A stretch of 50,327 nt of DNA from Nostoc sp. CCCryo 231-06 (GTDB lineage Bacteria; Cyanobacteriota; Cyanobacteriia; Cyanobacteriales; Nostocaceae): contig JAHCSU010000182.1 of assembly GCA_023522315.1 (NCBI GenBank), forward strand, positions 1-50,327. The letters run 5' to 3'. Below, piece by piece: positions 25,491-33,851 of the stretch. The translations under genes were made by a program, and so were the position numbers. Below the pieces are notes generated by a model. That model saw nothing but the letters and a program-made list of their open reading frames with translations, made no database searches and had not been told where the DNA came from. Position 1 is the first letter of the stretch. Each line of letters starts with the position of its first letter.

Positions 25491-26384
25491 TCATTTCTTT
25501 AAATAACCCTTTGGATCTTGCGCTACCCAACCCAGAGATGAGCTAGAACGTACTTCAAAATGCAGATGCGGTTGACTGGAGGTTGGTTGTCCACTAGTGC
25601 CTACCGTTCCTAGTAAGTCTCCTTTTTTTATTTGTTGACCGACAGTAACCTTGATACTGTCAAGCTGGGCATAGCGGCTTTGGAGTCCGCCAGTGTGATT
25701 AATGATGACCAACTTGCCATAAGAACCTTGGTCATTGGCAAAGGCTACGGTTCCAGGTGCGATCGCTAGCACATCTCTACCAACTGGTGCTAATAAATCA
25801 ACACCACTATGGAAGAAAACTTCACCTGTAGCAGGATTAATTTGCCAGCCATAAGCTAATCCCACATTTGCCACTTCCCCCAAAGGATATCCAGAAAGGG
25901 ATGCACGGTTTGGCGTACCTGCATCAGTAGGTAAAGGGGACTTAGTTACAACACCATTGGGCGACCAATTTACCCCCGGAACAAACACAATTCTGGGGTC
26001 TTGTTGGCAGCCATTCACCTCAAAAAGGCTATCAGCACGAACTTTGTATTGTGCCGCCACTTGTCGCCAAGTTTGACCGCGAGGTACTTCAACGACAATC
26101 CCATTGTAGGGAGAAATCTGAAGTACACTACCAACGGCTGCGATTGCACTGTTCTGCAAAGCTGGATTCATGCCGATAATAGTTGTAGGTATGAGATTGT
26201 AGCGCTTCGCTATGCTCTCCAAAGTTTCGCCACGAACAACTTTATGGCGTTGGAAGCGAGATAGGGCTGGAGTTGGGCAACCACCCACAGCAGCTTTGGC
26301 GCTGTTGAAGTTTGGCAGTATGGATACTAAGCTCAAGGCGCTAACTAAGCTACAGAGAATCAGTTGACGAAAGGGTAAAGTCAT
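25491..26384 (-). CDS. LysM plus M23 peptidase (NlpD/EnvC-like)
   Basis: A 297-residue exported protein. A signal peptide (to about residue 31) is followed by two LysM domains (HKVVRGETLESIAKRYNLIP...VLQISP and VEVPRGQTWRQVAAQYKVR...IVFVPG) that bind peptidoglycan. The C-terminal M23 domain has FHSGVDLLAPVG (HxxxD) and PHLHFEVR (HxH), the zinc ligands, so it is probably an active endopeptidase. It would act in the periplasm on cell-wall cross-links. The region 25395-25490 downstream holds degenerate repeats only. Confidence 0.92.
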   Translation of the reverse strand: MTLPFRQLILCSLVSALSLVSILPNFNSAKAAVGGCPTPALSRFQRHKVVRGETLESIAKRYNLIPTTIIGMNPALQNSAIAAVGSVLQISPYNGIVVEVPRGQTWRQVAAQYKVRADSLFEVNGCQQDPRIVFVPGVNWSPNGVVTKSPLPTDAGTPNRASLSGYPLGEVANVGLAYGWQINPATGEVFFHSGVDLLAPVGRDVLAIAPGTVAFANDQGSYGKLVIINHTGGLQSRYAQLDSIKVTVGQQIKKGDLLGTVGTSGQPTSSQPHLHFEVRSSSSLGWVAQDPKGYLKK

Positions 26385-26576
26385 GTATACAGGTCAAGAT
26401 CGCATTATTAAATTTTAGATGGAGAGTGTGGGAAGTGGGGAATGAAGGAGCAGGGGAAAATTATTCTCCTCTGCCCCCTGCCTCTTCTGCCCAATTCCTC
26501 GTAAATTGATCTGTCCACTTGCCGTTAGCTTGACTACACTTAGAAATTAGCAACTGCATTTCTGTCCTTAAGCAGA

Positions 26577-27791
26577 ATGATTATGAAGTTATCCTTAAAG
26601 CAACTGGCGGTTTATGTATTTTTATTGGTGTTCGGCTGTGGTGCAGGTTTATTTGGCAGTCGCTATCTCCTGCTAAAAAATTCTTCGTTCCAACAGTTAA
26701 AAAATGTAACAACGGCTTCGCCTCCAGAATCTGTAGTGCCAAATTCTTCTAACGGAGCGATTGGGGCTACTGGGGGCGATAATGTGAATTTTATTGCGAC
26801 GGCAGTGCAAAAAGTTGGCCCGGCTGTGGTACGAATTAATGCCACTCGCAAAGTCGCAAATCCTATCTCTGACGCTTTGAAAAATCCCCTCTTGCGGCGA
26901 TTCTTTGGAGAGGATGAGCAACCAATTCCCCAAGAACGCATTGAGCGCGGTACAGGATCGGGATTTATTTTGAGCGAAGATGGAGAATTACTCACTAACG
27001 CTCATGTGGTAGCAGACACTGATACAGTACAAGTCACTCTCAAAGATGGTCGGAGTCTAGAGGGGAAGGTGGTAGGAGTTGATTCAGTGACAGATGTGGC
27101 AGTGGTGAAAATAGAAGCGGATCATTTACCAACAGTGAAGTTAGGCAATTCGCAAAACCTAATACCAGGACAATGGGCGATCGCTATTGGCAATCCTCTG
27201 GGTTTGGATAATACTGTCACTATCGGCATCATCAGCGCTACAGATCGCACCAGCACTCAAGTCGGCGTCCCAGATAAACGAGTCAGCTTTATCCAAACTG
27301 ATGCTGCAATTAACCCTGGTAATTCTGGTGGCCCCTTGTTAAACGCCCAAGGCGAAGTGATTGGTGTTAACACTGCCATCCGTGCTGATGCTCAAGGACT
27401 CGGTTTCGCCATCCCCATTGAAACCGCCGCCCGCATCGCCAATGAACTTTTTACCAAAGGGCGTGTGGAACATCCCTTCTTGGGTATTGAAATGGCAGAC
27501 CTTTCTCCAATCAGAAAACAGCAGATCAATCAAGAAAATCAGATCAATATTCAGCAGGAAGCTGGCATTGTAATTAAAGGAGTCACAGATGATTCCCCAG
27601 CCAAGCGTGGAGGACTGCTTGCTGGAGACGTGATTCAAAAAGTTAACGGTAAACCAGTCAAAATCTCAGCCCAAGTTCAGAAGCTGGTAGAGTCTAGCAA
27701 AGTTGGGGAAATTTTAGCGATCGAAGTCAACCGTAGCGGTAAAATTCAAACCTTTAAAGTTCAATCAGGAGTTTATCCTGAAAGGAAATAG
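26577..27791 (+). CDS. HtrA/Deg-type serine protease (HhoA/HhoB/HtrA group)
   Basis: A 404-residue protease. The N-terminal hydrophobic segment (about 9-28) is a signal or anchor. The trypsin-like triad is His in TNAHVVAD, Asp in SVTDVAVVKIE and Ser in NPGNSGGPLLN. A single C-terminal PDZ domain follows (VIKGVTDDSPAKRGGLLAGDVIQKVNG). One PDZ and this length are typical of the three cyanobacterial Deg proteases, which deal with damaged envelope and lumen proteins. Which of the three it is cannot be decided. ATG at 26577 or 26583 are both possible. Confidence 0.93.
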   Translation: MIMKLSLKQLAVYVFLLVFGCGAGLFGSRYLLLKNSSFQQLKNVTTASPPESVVPNSSNGAIGATGGDNVNFIATAVQKVGPAVVRINATRKVANPISDALKNPLLRRFFGEDEQPIPQERIERGTGSGFILSEDGELLTNAHVVADTDTVQVTLKDGRSLEGKVVGVDSVTDVAVVKIEADHLPTVKLGNSQNLIPGQWAIAIGNPLGLDNTVTIGIISATDRTSTQVGVPDKRVSFIQTDAAINPGNSGGPLLNAQGEVIGVNTAIRADAQGLGFAIPIETAARIANELFTKGRVEHPFLGIEMADLSPIRKQQINQENQINIQQEAGIVIKGVTDDSPAKRGGLLAGDVIQKVNGKPVKISAQVQKLVESSKVGEILAIEVNRSGKIQTFKVQSGVYPERK

Positions 27792-27962
27792 TCAAAATAA
27801 TTCGTAATTCATAATGACGCTCCTGCGTCGCTAACGCTGCGCTAACGTAATTCGTAGTTGCAAGACTCTGACGGACTCGCTTTGCACGTCGCTATCCGTG
27901 GAAGCTTGAACTCTCCACACAAGTCTTGTTAACCACTGAATTTTTAATTTAGTGTAGGCTGC

Positions 27963-28143
27963 TAAACCGCGTCCACCTTGAAAACTGTAGTTCTTTCTGT
28001 ATGAAAAGAAATAAACCCTCATCCCCCAGCCCCTTCTCCCAAATTTGGGAGAAGGGGAGCCGCAAAGTTGTCCCTCTCCCTACTTGGGAGAGGGATTTAG
28101 GGTGAGGGCAAAACACTACGGTTCTCAACATAGATGAGGTTTA
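27963..28143. repeat. 181-bp MITE-like element, family B, copy 1
   Basis: It begins TAAACCGCGTCCACCTTGA and ends TCAACATAGATGAGGTTTA, imperfect inverted ends. Inside, two hairpins recur: CTTCTCCCAAATTTGGGAGAAG and CCCTCTCCCTACTTGGGAGAGGG. A second copy is at 38339-38521. Before it (27820-27905) is another repeat with GCGTCGCTAACGCTGCGC. No gene lies in 27792-28227. Confidence 0.8.
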
Positions 28144-28227
28144 TACCCTTTTTAATTACGAATTACGAGTTAGTACTTATTTGGTCAATAGTCCCAGAAT
28201 ATTTGACTACTGACCACTGACTATTGA

Positions 28228-28575
28228 TTATTGACCATTAGACAAATGCTCTAACTGCATTCTTTGTTCCATCTGACGCAGAAAATACCCTGTCATCATT
28301 GCCGACGCTAGAAGCCCAGCTAAGTTGTCCCGATCTGTTGTGATTTGCACGTTGAAACTTTCTGGCGGGAGCATTCCCACAAGCCCTTGGACATTTTGCG
28401 AGATGATTTGTTTAATTTCAGGGCTGGCGGACTGAGCAATCCTCGCTAAAACATCAGGAGACTGATGCTGTAGATATTTGAGTAACTGATTGGGGTATTG
28501 CTCAGAGTGGTCGGAAAGAAGTTGATTAGGGTGTTCCTCAGAGTTGTCATTTAAAAAGTCAGGATTAAACACCAT
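28228..28575 (-). CDS. DUF760 family protein
   Basis: A 115-residue soluble protein. The C-terminal LLKYLQHQSPDVLARIAQSASPEIKQIISQNVQGLVGMLP and the following ITTDRDNLAGLLASAMMTGYFLRQMEQRM match the DUF760 family of cyanobacteria and chloroplasts, whose role is unknown. The N-terminal 30 residues are a low-complexity duplicate (SEEHPNQLLSDHSEQYPNQLL). Length is normal. Confidence 0.85.
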   Translation of the reverse strand: MVFNPDFLNDNSEEHPNQLLSDHSEQYPNQLLKYLQHQSPDVLARIAQSASPEIKQIISQNVQGLVGMLPPESFNVQITTDRDNLAGLLASAMMTGYFLRQMEQRMQLEHLSNGQ

Positions 28576-28662
28576 TGGCAGTTTTATTTAGCTTAATTGC
28601 TAACTCTACTCTAAACCATAGTACAAGGGTAGCGCATTCACCACAGGTATAAGTCAAGAGGA

Positions 28663-28692
28663 GGGCATTGGGCATTGGGCATTGGGCATTGG
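28663..28692 (+). repeat. 7-bp tandem repeat (GGGCATT)
   Basis: Four copies of GGGCATT in the gap between the DUF760 gene and scpB, followed by CCCCACTCCCTACT-type runs that reach into the scpB 3' end. Confidence 0.85.
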
Positions 28693-28726
28693 TTATTAAT
28701 TATTCTCCCCTGCCTCCCCTGCCTCC

Positions 28727-29278
<552 letters not shown>

Positions 29279-29288
29279 TTAGTTATTA

Positions 29289-29344
29289 GTCATTTGTCAT
29301 TGGTCATTTGTCATTGGTCATTTGTCATTGGTCATTTGTCATTG
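29289..29344 (+). repeat. 14-bp tandem repeat (GTCATTTGTCATTG)
   Basis: Four exact copies of the 14-bp unit just upstream of scpB (10 bases before its start codon on the other strand). It may lie in the scpB leader. Confidence 0.88.
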
Positions 29345-29516
29345 GGCACTTGTACTGAGCGCAGTCGAAGTATTGGGCATTGGGCATTGTTCATTGGTAC
29401 ATGACAACTAACAATCAACAAGTGTGTGGGATTATATCCTAAATTGTCAAAATAAAAATATTGTTTGAAACTCTCAAATTTGGGATTGGGCATTGGGCAT
29501 TAGTTATTCTCCTTGT

Positions 29517-29687
29517 CAGGGCTATTTCATTCTCATCTAGCCCGCCTCAGAATGAATTCTGAGTCTAATAGCGAAACTCGTCTAAAGCACGACTGAGACT
29601 CATGTTATAGTCCGTTTTAACGGACTTTAGCTATGAGCCGCCGAACTTTAGTTCTGGGAGGTTTATGTCTAGAACAAAATAGCCCTG
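29517..29687. repeat. 171-bp MITE-like element, family C, copy 1
   Basis: Ends CAGGGCTATTTCATTCT and AGAACAAAATAGCCCTG are inverted. Inside is the hairpin AGTCCGTTTTAACGGACT. Related copies are at 36623-36791 (whole) and 50105-50184 (left half). It lies just downstream of ispD's stop at 29719. Confidence 0.85.
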
Positions 29688-29718
29688 TTCTCCTTGTCTC
29701 TCTGCCTCTTCATTTCCC

Positions 29719-30414
29719 TCAAAAGCCTCTAGTTGTGAGAATAAATTCTGCGATCGCTAAATCTTGTGGAGTTGTCACTTTTAAATTTGTCTCTTCTCCC
29801 TCGACAATTCGCACTTCAATACCACACCTTTCAAATAAAGCGGCGTCGTCAGTTACTTCCCAACCTTGACGGACACCTTCAGCGTGGCACTGTTTCAACA
29901 ACTTCACGTCAAATCCTTGAGGAGTTTGTGCCGCCCATAATTGCCGTCTATCAGGTGTTTTTTGAATTATGCCTTGTTCATCGACAACTTTGATGGTGTC
30001 TTTGACGGGTACACCAGCAATTAAACCGGGACAATGGCGAATGGCCTCGGCACAAGAGTTAAATAAATCTGGTGTGGCCAGGCATCTAGCCCCATCATGA
30101 ATTAACACTTGTTCTGCGGCTACTGGTAGCGCCTGCAAGCCATTGTAAACAGATTCTTGACGGGTGGAACCACCTGTAATCAATTCCACTGGTTTAGTTA
30201 GCTTGAGATTGGCGAGAATTGCGTTGAAGTCTGGCCAATCGGTAGGTTGGGAAATAATTCCGATCCAAGTGATTGTATTGGCGGCTTCTGCGGCTAATAG
30301 AGTCCAGGCAATAATTGGTTGCGATCGCACGAGCAGCAGGAGTTTATTGCGGTTACTCCCCATTCTTTTTCCTATTCCCGCAGATGGAATTAGTAAATAC
30401 ACAGAATTCCTCAA
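29719..30414 (-). CDS. ispD: 2-C-methyl-D-erythritol 4-phosphate cytidylyltransferase
   Basis: A 231-residue enzyme that makes CDP-ME from MEP and CTP, third step of the MEP pathway. LLIPSAGIGKRMGSNRNKLLL is the nucleotide-binding loop; GGSTRQESVYNGLQAL, LIHDGARCL, PVKDTIKVV and QLWAAQTPQGF...TDDAALFE are the family signatures. Length is usual. The last residues (TTRGF) come close to a MITE. GT9 gene 30472 starts divergently, 57 bases away. Confidence 0.96.
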   Translation of the reverse strand: MRNSVYLLIPSAGIGKRMGSNRNKLLLLVRSQPIIAWTLLAAEAANTITWIGIISQPTDWPDFNAILANLKLTKPVELITGGSTRQESVYNGLQALPVAAEQVLIHDGARCLATPDLFNSCAEAIRHCPGLIAGVPVKDTIKVVDEQGIIQKTPDRRQLWAAQTPQGFDVKLLKQCHAEGVRQGWEVTDDAALFERCGIEVRIVEGEETNLKVTTPQDLAIAEFILTTRGF

Positions 30415-30471
30415 TCTTTAAGCTATATATTTTCCCCTAAAATAGGGAGCGAGTAAGCGTCAATAAATATT

Positions 30472-31431
30472 ATGCGAGTAGTAGCCCTTGTACCTGGCGG
30501 AATTGGCGACCAAATTCTCTTCTTTCCGACTCTAGATGACCTGAAGCGTAATTACCCTAACGCTCAGATAGATGTCGTTGTTGAACCCCGGTCAAAGGCT
30601 GCCTATCGAGTGAGCAAGTCAGTTCACGAGGTACTGACCTTTGATTTTCAAGACCGTAATAGTCTGGCAGATTGGGGTAACTTGGTGGGGACAATTCGCG
30701 ATCGCGAATACGATGTTGCCATTGCTGTTAAGCAAAATTGGTTGGTGGGTTTTTTAGTCTGGTTGACAGGAATTACCACACGCATTGGCTACCAAGGCAA
30801 AGGTTCGGTTTTTCTTACCAACGCTGTGCCATTCAAACCATCCCAGTATGCGGCGGCAGCATATCATGATTTGCTGCAACCATTAAGCATAAAAACCCCT
30901 GTCCCAGAATTAGCTGTAAATGTGCCAAAAACAGATATTGAGTGGGCAGAAAAGGAACAAAAACGCTTAGGGGTGCATGAAACAGGCTATATCTTGATTC
31001 ATGGCGGTTCTGGCCAGTTATCCCAGGCTAAAGAACTGGATAAAATCTACCCTGTCCAGAAGTGGCAGCAAATTATTCAAAACTTCCAAGAGAAGCAACC
31101 GGATATGCCTGTGGTGGTGATTAAGGGAGTTGACGATGAGCAGTTTGTGCGATCGCTTTTGGGGTCTTCTCCAAATATCAAGGTGACTGCCCCAGATGAT
31201 ATTGGTAAGTTAACTGCCATAATCGCCGGGGCAAATTTGATGTTGTCTACTGATAGTCCGGCACTACAACTGAGTGTTGCAGTCCAAACCTATACTATCG
31301 CCCTATTTGGGCCCACTGATCCAGCTAAGTTGTTGCCGAAAAACGATAAATTCCTGGCCATTGAATCCCCTACGGGAAAAACGGCGGATGTTTCACCAAA
31401 CGAAGTTTTGGAGAAAATTTGGGGCGGCTAA
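30472..31431 (+). CDS. Glycosyltransferase family 9 (heptosyltransferase-like)
   Basis: A 319-residue GT-B enzyme. The start MRVVALVPGGIGDQILFFPT with the GGIGD loop, YRxxF-like KAAYRVSKSV, and the C-terminal ILIHGGSGQ...LSTDSPALQLSVA...ALFGPTDPAKLLP, are the family-9 pattern of LPS heptosyltransferases. Cyanobacteria lack classical heptose cores, so the sugar and acceptor are unknown; it probably works on cell-surface glycans at the inner membrane. The gene stands alone. Confidence 0.85.
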   Translation: MRVVALVPGGIGDQILFFPTLDDLKRNYPNAQIDVVVEPRSKAAYRVSKSVHEVLTFDFQDRNSLADWGNLVGTIRDREYDVAIAVKQNWLVGFLVWLTGITTRIGYQGKGSVFLTNAVPFKPSQYAAAAYHDLLQPLSIKTPVPELAVNVPKTDIEWAEKEQKRLGVHETGYILIHGGSGQLSQAKELDKIYPVQKWQQIIQNFQEKQPDMPVVVIKGVDDEQFVRSLLGSSPNIKVTAPDDIGKLTAIIAGANLMLSTDSPALQLSVAVQTYTIALFGPTDPAKLLPKNDKFLAIESPTGKTADVSPNEVLEKIWGG

Positions 31432-31582
31432 ACCAGCAGTTTGTCTCAATTTCTACAATTAGTCTATTGGATATCCAATATAGTTATGCGTTTGTTGAAT
31501 GACCGCAAAACCTGGACGTGACAGCTAGATTTTGCGGTTATATCATGTCCAGACAATTTAGTCATGATTCCCATAGTCATTG

Positions 31583-31652
31583 CACCCCACCCCGCCAAAG
31601 CTACGCTTTGTCTCCCCTCCCCGCAAGCGGGGAGGGGATTAAGGGGTGGGGT
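31583..31652. repeat. Palindromic repeat (CACCCCACCCC ... GGGGTGGGG)
   Basis: Outer arms CACCCCACCCC and AAGGGGTGGGG and an inner hairpin CCCCTCCCCGCAAGCGGGGAGGGG. It lies between the GT9 and crr6 stops, which converge, so it may act as a terminator. Confidence 0.75.
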
Positions 31653-31673
31653 TCTTCGGGTGTTTATTCAGGA

Positions 31674-32174
31674 TCAAAATATTTCAAAAAAAGCATCTTC
31701 TAATTCATAACCCAGCATTTGGGCCATAGACTTCAGTCGTGAGAGGCTGGGGATATTTTGTTGTTTGAGCCAATCACCTAAAATAAAGATTTTGTGCATC
31801 AAAAATATTTCTAATGCTTCAGGATTGTACTGAATGCCTTCTTTAGAACTGAACTGGTGTGGTACAAGCATGGCGCTATAACGAGCAAATTCTCCAGCTT
31901 TCCAATCTAGTAAAAATGGCAACCAAGGATATTTGGCATCTAAGCGCACAAACCACAGCCGCACCTCTGGAATTTCTGAGAGTTCCCGTGGATCGCCAGG
32001 TTCGAGTTCATAATTGATATCAAAGCGTAGCTGCTGTTCATGGGATGCGGCCCCATCTTGCAGCAGTTGTTCAATCACCGTTGACGCAGACGACAGATCT
32101 AGATTGTTAATGAAATCATTATTGAGTGCGATCGCTATTGTCTTTGATTCAGCAGCCACTTTCTTGATGCTCAA
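31674..32174 (-). CDS. crr6: CRR6 family NdhI maturation factor (DUF1817)
   Basis: A 166-residue protein. ELSEIPEVRLWFVRLDAKYPWLPFLLDWKAGEFARYSAMLVPHQFS and NPEALEIFLMHKIFILGDWLK ... SMAQMLGYELEDAFFE are almost identical to what I recall of cyanobacterial CRR6. The plant protein is needed to build the NDH-1 hydrophilic arm, specifically subunit NdhI, so a role in photosynthetic NDH-1 assembly is likely. The start used is TTG at 32174; GTG at 32159 is an alternative. The window gap that follows, 32175-32829, has a palindromic repeat at 32498-32529. Confidence 0.88.
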   Translation of the reverse strand: MSIKKVAAESKTIAIALNNDFINNLDLSSASTVIEQLLQDGAASHEQQLRFDINYELEPGDPRELSEIPEVRLWFVRLDAKYPWLPFLLDWKAGEFARYSAMLVPHQFSSKEGIQYNPEALEIFLMHKIFILGDWLKQQNIPSLSRLKSMAQMLGYELEDAFFEIF

Positions 32175-32497
32175 CTGTAGGATCGAGAATCTACAGTAGC
32201 AGCTTTCAGGGATTGACGCTAGATTAACCTTTAGAAATAAATTAGTATTTACTAGTATTTTTGTGTTGATAATTCGTCAAACTATACAAGATTTATACGC
32301 AAATCTGACCTTCTCAAATTCATGTAATAGTTTTGCTTAGTTTTCGCTGGTTATCACAAATATACATCTAGTACATTGCAGCGTAAATCAAGCTACCATT
32401 TTAAAACTTGCAAAACCCTTGATATACAAAACTTTTGAATGCGTGATTTTTGACTTCCGCCTTACGGTACTAGTTGCTAGCCTTGATATCAGCAGAT

Positions 32498-32529
32498 GGC
32501 GATGCCTGCGGCGCGGCTACGCCTACGCC
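32498..32529. repeat. Palindromic repeat fragment
   Basis: GGCGATGCCTGCGGCGCGGCTA, then CGCCTACGCC, is a typical fragment of the Nostoc GCGTAGCC/GGCTACGC palindromic repeats (similar pieces at 511-540 and 22580-22606). Nothing else is seen in this 730-base gap besides a candidate operator just upstream of the Fur gene. Confidence 0.6.
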
Positions 32530-32829
32530 ACTCACTTACACCGGATTTCTACACTTAAATCTTACTTTCGTAATGGCGATAAATACTTATATTTAACTAA
32601 AAAATTACTACACCATTAACATGGTGTGGCATTAGAATTAGCCTACTTGGGGCAGGCGTTGCCTTTCTCAAGGTGGACATTTACAGCAATTTTAAGTTAA
32701 AGTTGTAATGAGTTTGTTTTAGATTAAGGTCTGGCAAAGTAGCCGTCAATAAGCAAAAAAATCATTATCGCAACCTGTAACTTCCGCAGCATCAAAAGCC
32801 AAAACACAAGTACAGGTCAAAAAGTAGTG

Positions 32830-32844
32830 TGCAATATCATTGCA
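32830..32844. promoter_or_regulatory. Candidate operator of the Fur-family gene
   Basis: TGCAATATCATTGCA is a perfect 6-3-6 palindrome, 64 bases before the chosen start codon. Fur-family proteins bind AT-rich inverted repeats and often control their own gene. The assignment is inference. Confidence 0.4.
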
Positions 32845-32908
32845 TATATTAAATTAAGCAATAAACATTTAAATGGGAAAATTCCCTCAACAGTTAAGAA
32901 ACTGTAAT

Positions 32909-33355
32909 ATGCAAAAAGAAACAATTTCTACAAAACCAATTCGTTCCCTAGAAGATGCGCTTGAGCAGTGCCAAATCTTGGGTATGCGCGTCAGCCGCCA
33001 GCGTCGCTTTATTCTGGAATTACTTTGGCAAGCAAATGAACATCTTTCTGCTAGAGAGATTTACGATCGCTTGAACCAACAAGGTAAAGATATCGGTCAT
33101 ACTTCTGTTTATCAAAATTTAGAAGCATTATCCAGTCAGGGCATCATTGAGTGTATTGAACGCTGTGATGGGCGTTTGTACGGCAATATCAGTGACTCTC
33201 ACAGTCATGTAAACTGTATAGATACAAATCAAATTCTTGATGTCCATGTGGAACTCCCAGAAGAGTTAATCCGCAAAATTGAAGAAGAAACAGGAGTGCG
33301 GATTACTGACTACAGTATTAACTTTGTTGGCTACCGTAACCCGCAAGAGGGATAG
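32909..33355 (+). CDS. Fur-family regulator, FurC/PerR-like
   Basis: A 148-residue regulator. The winged-helix part is GMRVSRQRRFILELLWQANEHLSAREIYDRL...GHTSVYQNLEALSSQGIIE; the metal-binding part has RLYGNISDSHSHVNCIDTNQILDV, with HSHVNC. CXXC structural-zinc motifs are absent. The sequence around MRVSRQRRFILELLWQANEHLSA agrees best with my memory of Anabaena FurC (PerR), a peroxide-responsive repressor, but I cannot rule out a paralogue. The ATG at 32909 gives the usual family start; one at 32873 would add 12 residues. The gene stands alone. Confidence 0.82.
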   Translation: MQKETISTKPIRSLEDALEQCQILGMRVSRQRRFILELLWQANEHLSAREIYDRLNQQGKDIGHTSVYQNLEALSSQGIIECIERCDGRLYGNISDSHSHVNCIDTNQILDVHVELPEELIRKIEEETGVRITDYSINFVGYRNPQEG

Positions 33356-33399
33356 GGAGCAGGAAGGCAGGGGGAGCAGGGGAAGCAGGCGTTAGTGAG

Positions 33400-33708
33400 A
33401 TTGGCAGAATTAAGATTTGCCCCCGTAAGATTTGCATGTTGGAGGTTTGCACCTGTAAATTAGCGATCGCTTCTGGAGTGCGGTGGATATGAGTCAATCC
33501 TGAGCGTAGTAGCATCGTCTTAATACCGCCAGTTAGCGGATAGCCCAACAACCATCGACTCAAGCGATGATGAATTTCCCATAACAGAGAAGACTTTGGC
33601 TTATTAGCAGCTAAGTGTAATACCTGCCAATTGTCCCGTCGAAAATCCTTTGATTTGATTGATTGCAATATAGCGTTCTGCCAACCAGTGCCGAATACTC
33701 AAGTTCAT
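33400..33708 (-). pseudogene. Possible decayed gene with a frameshift
   Basis: An ATG at 33708 opens MNLSIRHWLAERYIAINQI, a protein-like start, but the frame ends soon. In the next frame, open at the same place, KPKSSLLWEIHHRLSRWLLGYPLTGGIKTMLLRSG and HIHRTPEAIANLQVQ look equally protein-like. A one-base shift near 33610-33660 would join them. The family is not recognised. The downstream part (33356-33400) is low-complexity repeat. If wrong, this whole 496-base gap is non-coding. Confidence 0.3.
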
Positions 33709-33851
33709 TTAATTACACAGTGACGGCTGCATAAGGCAATTATGATCGATTTATCAGTTTGCGAAAACAGGTGACAATGGGGAAGACAAAGTTTTGTATC
33801 AAAGTTTTTTTCTGATTGGGAAAAAACAGTGCTTGTGTAATTGAGTAGACT

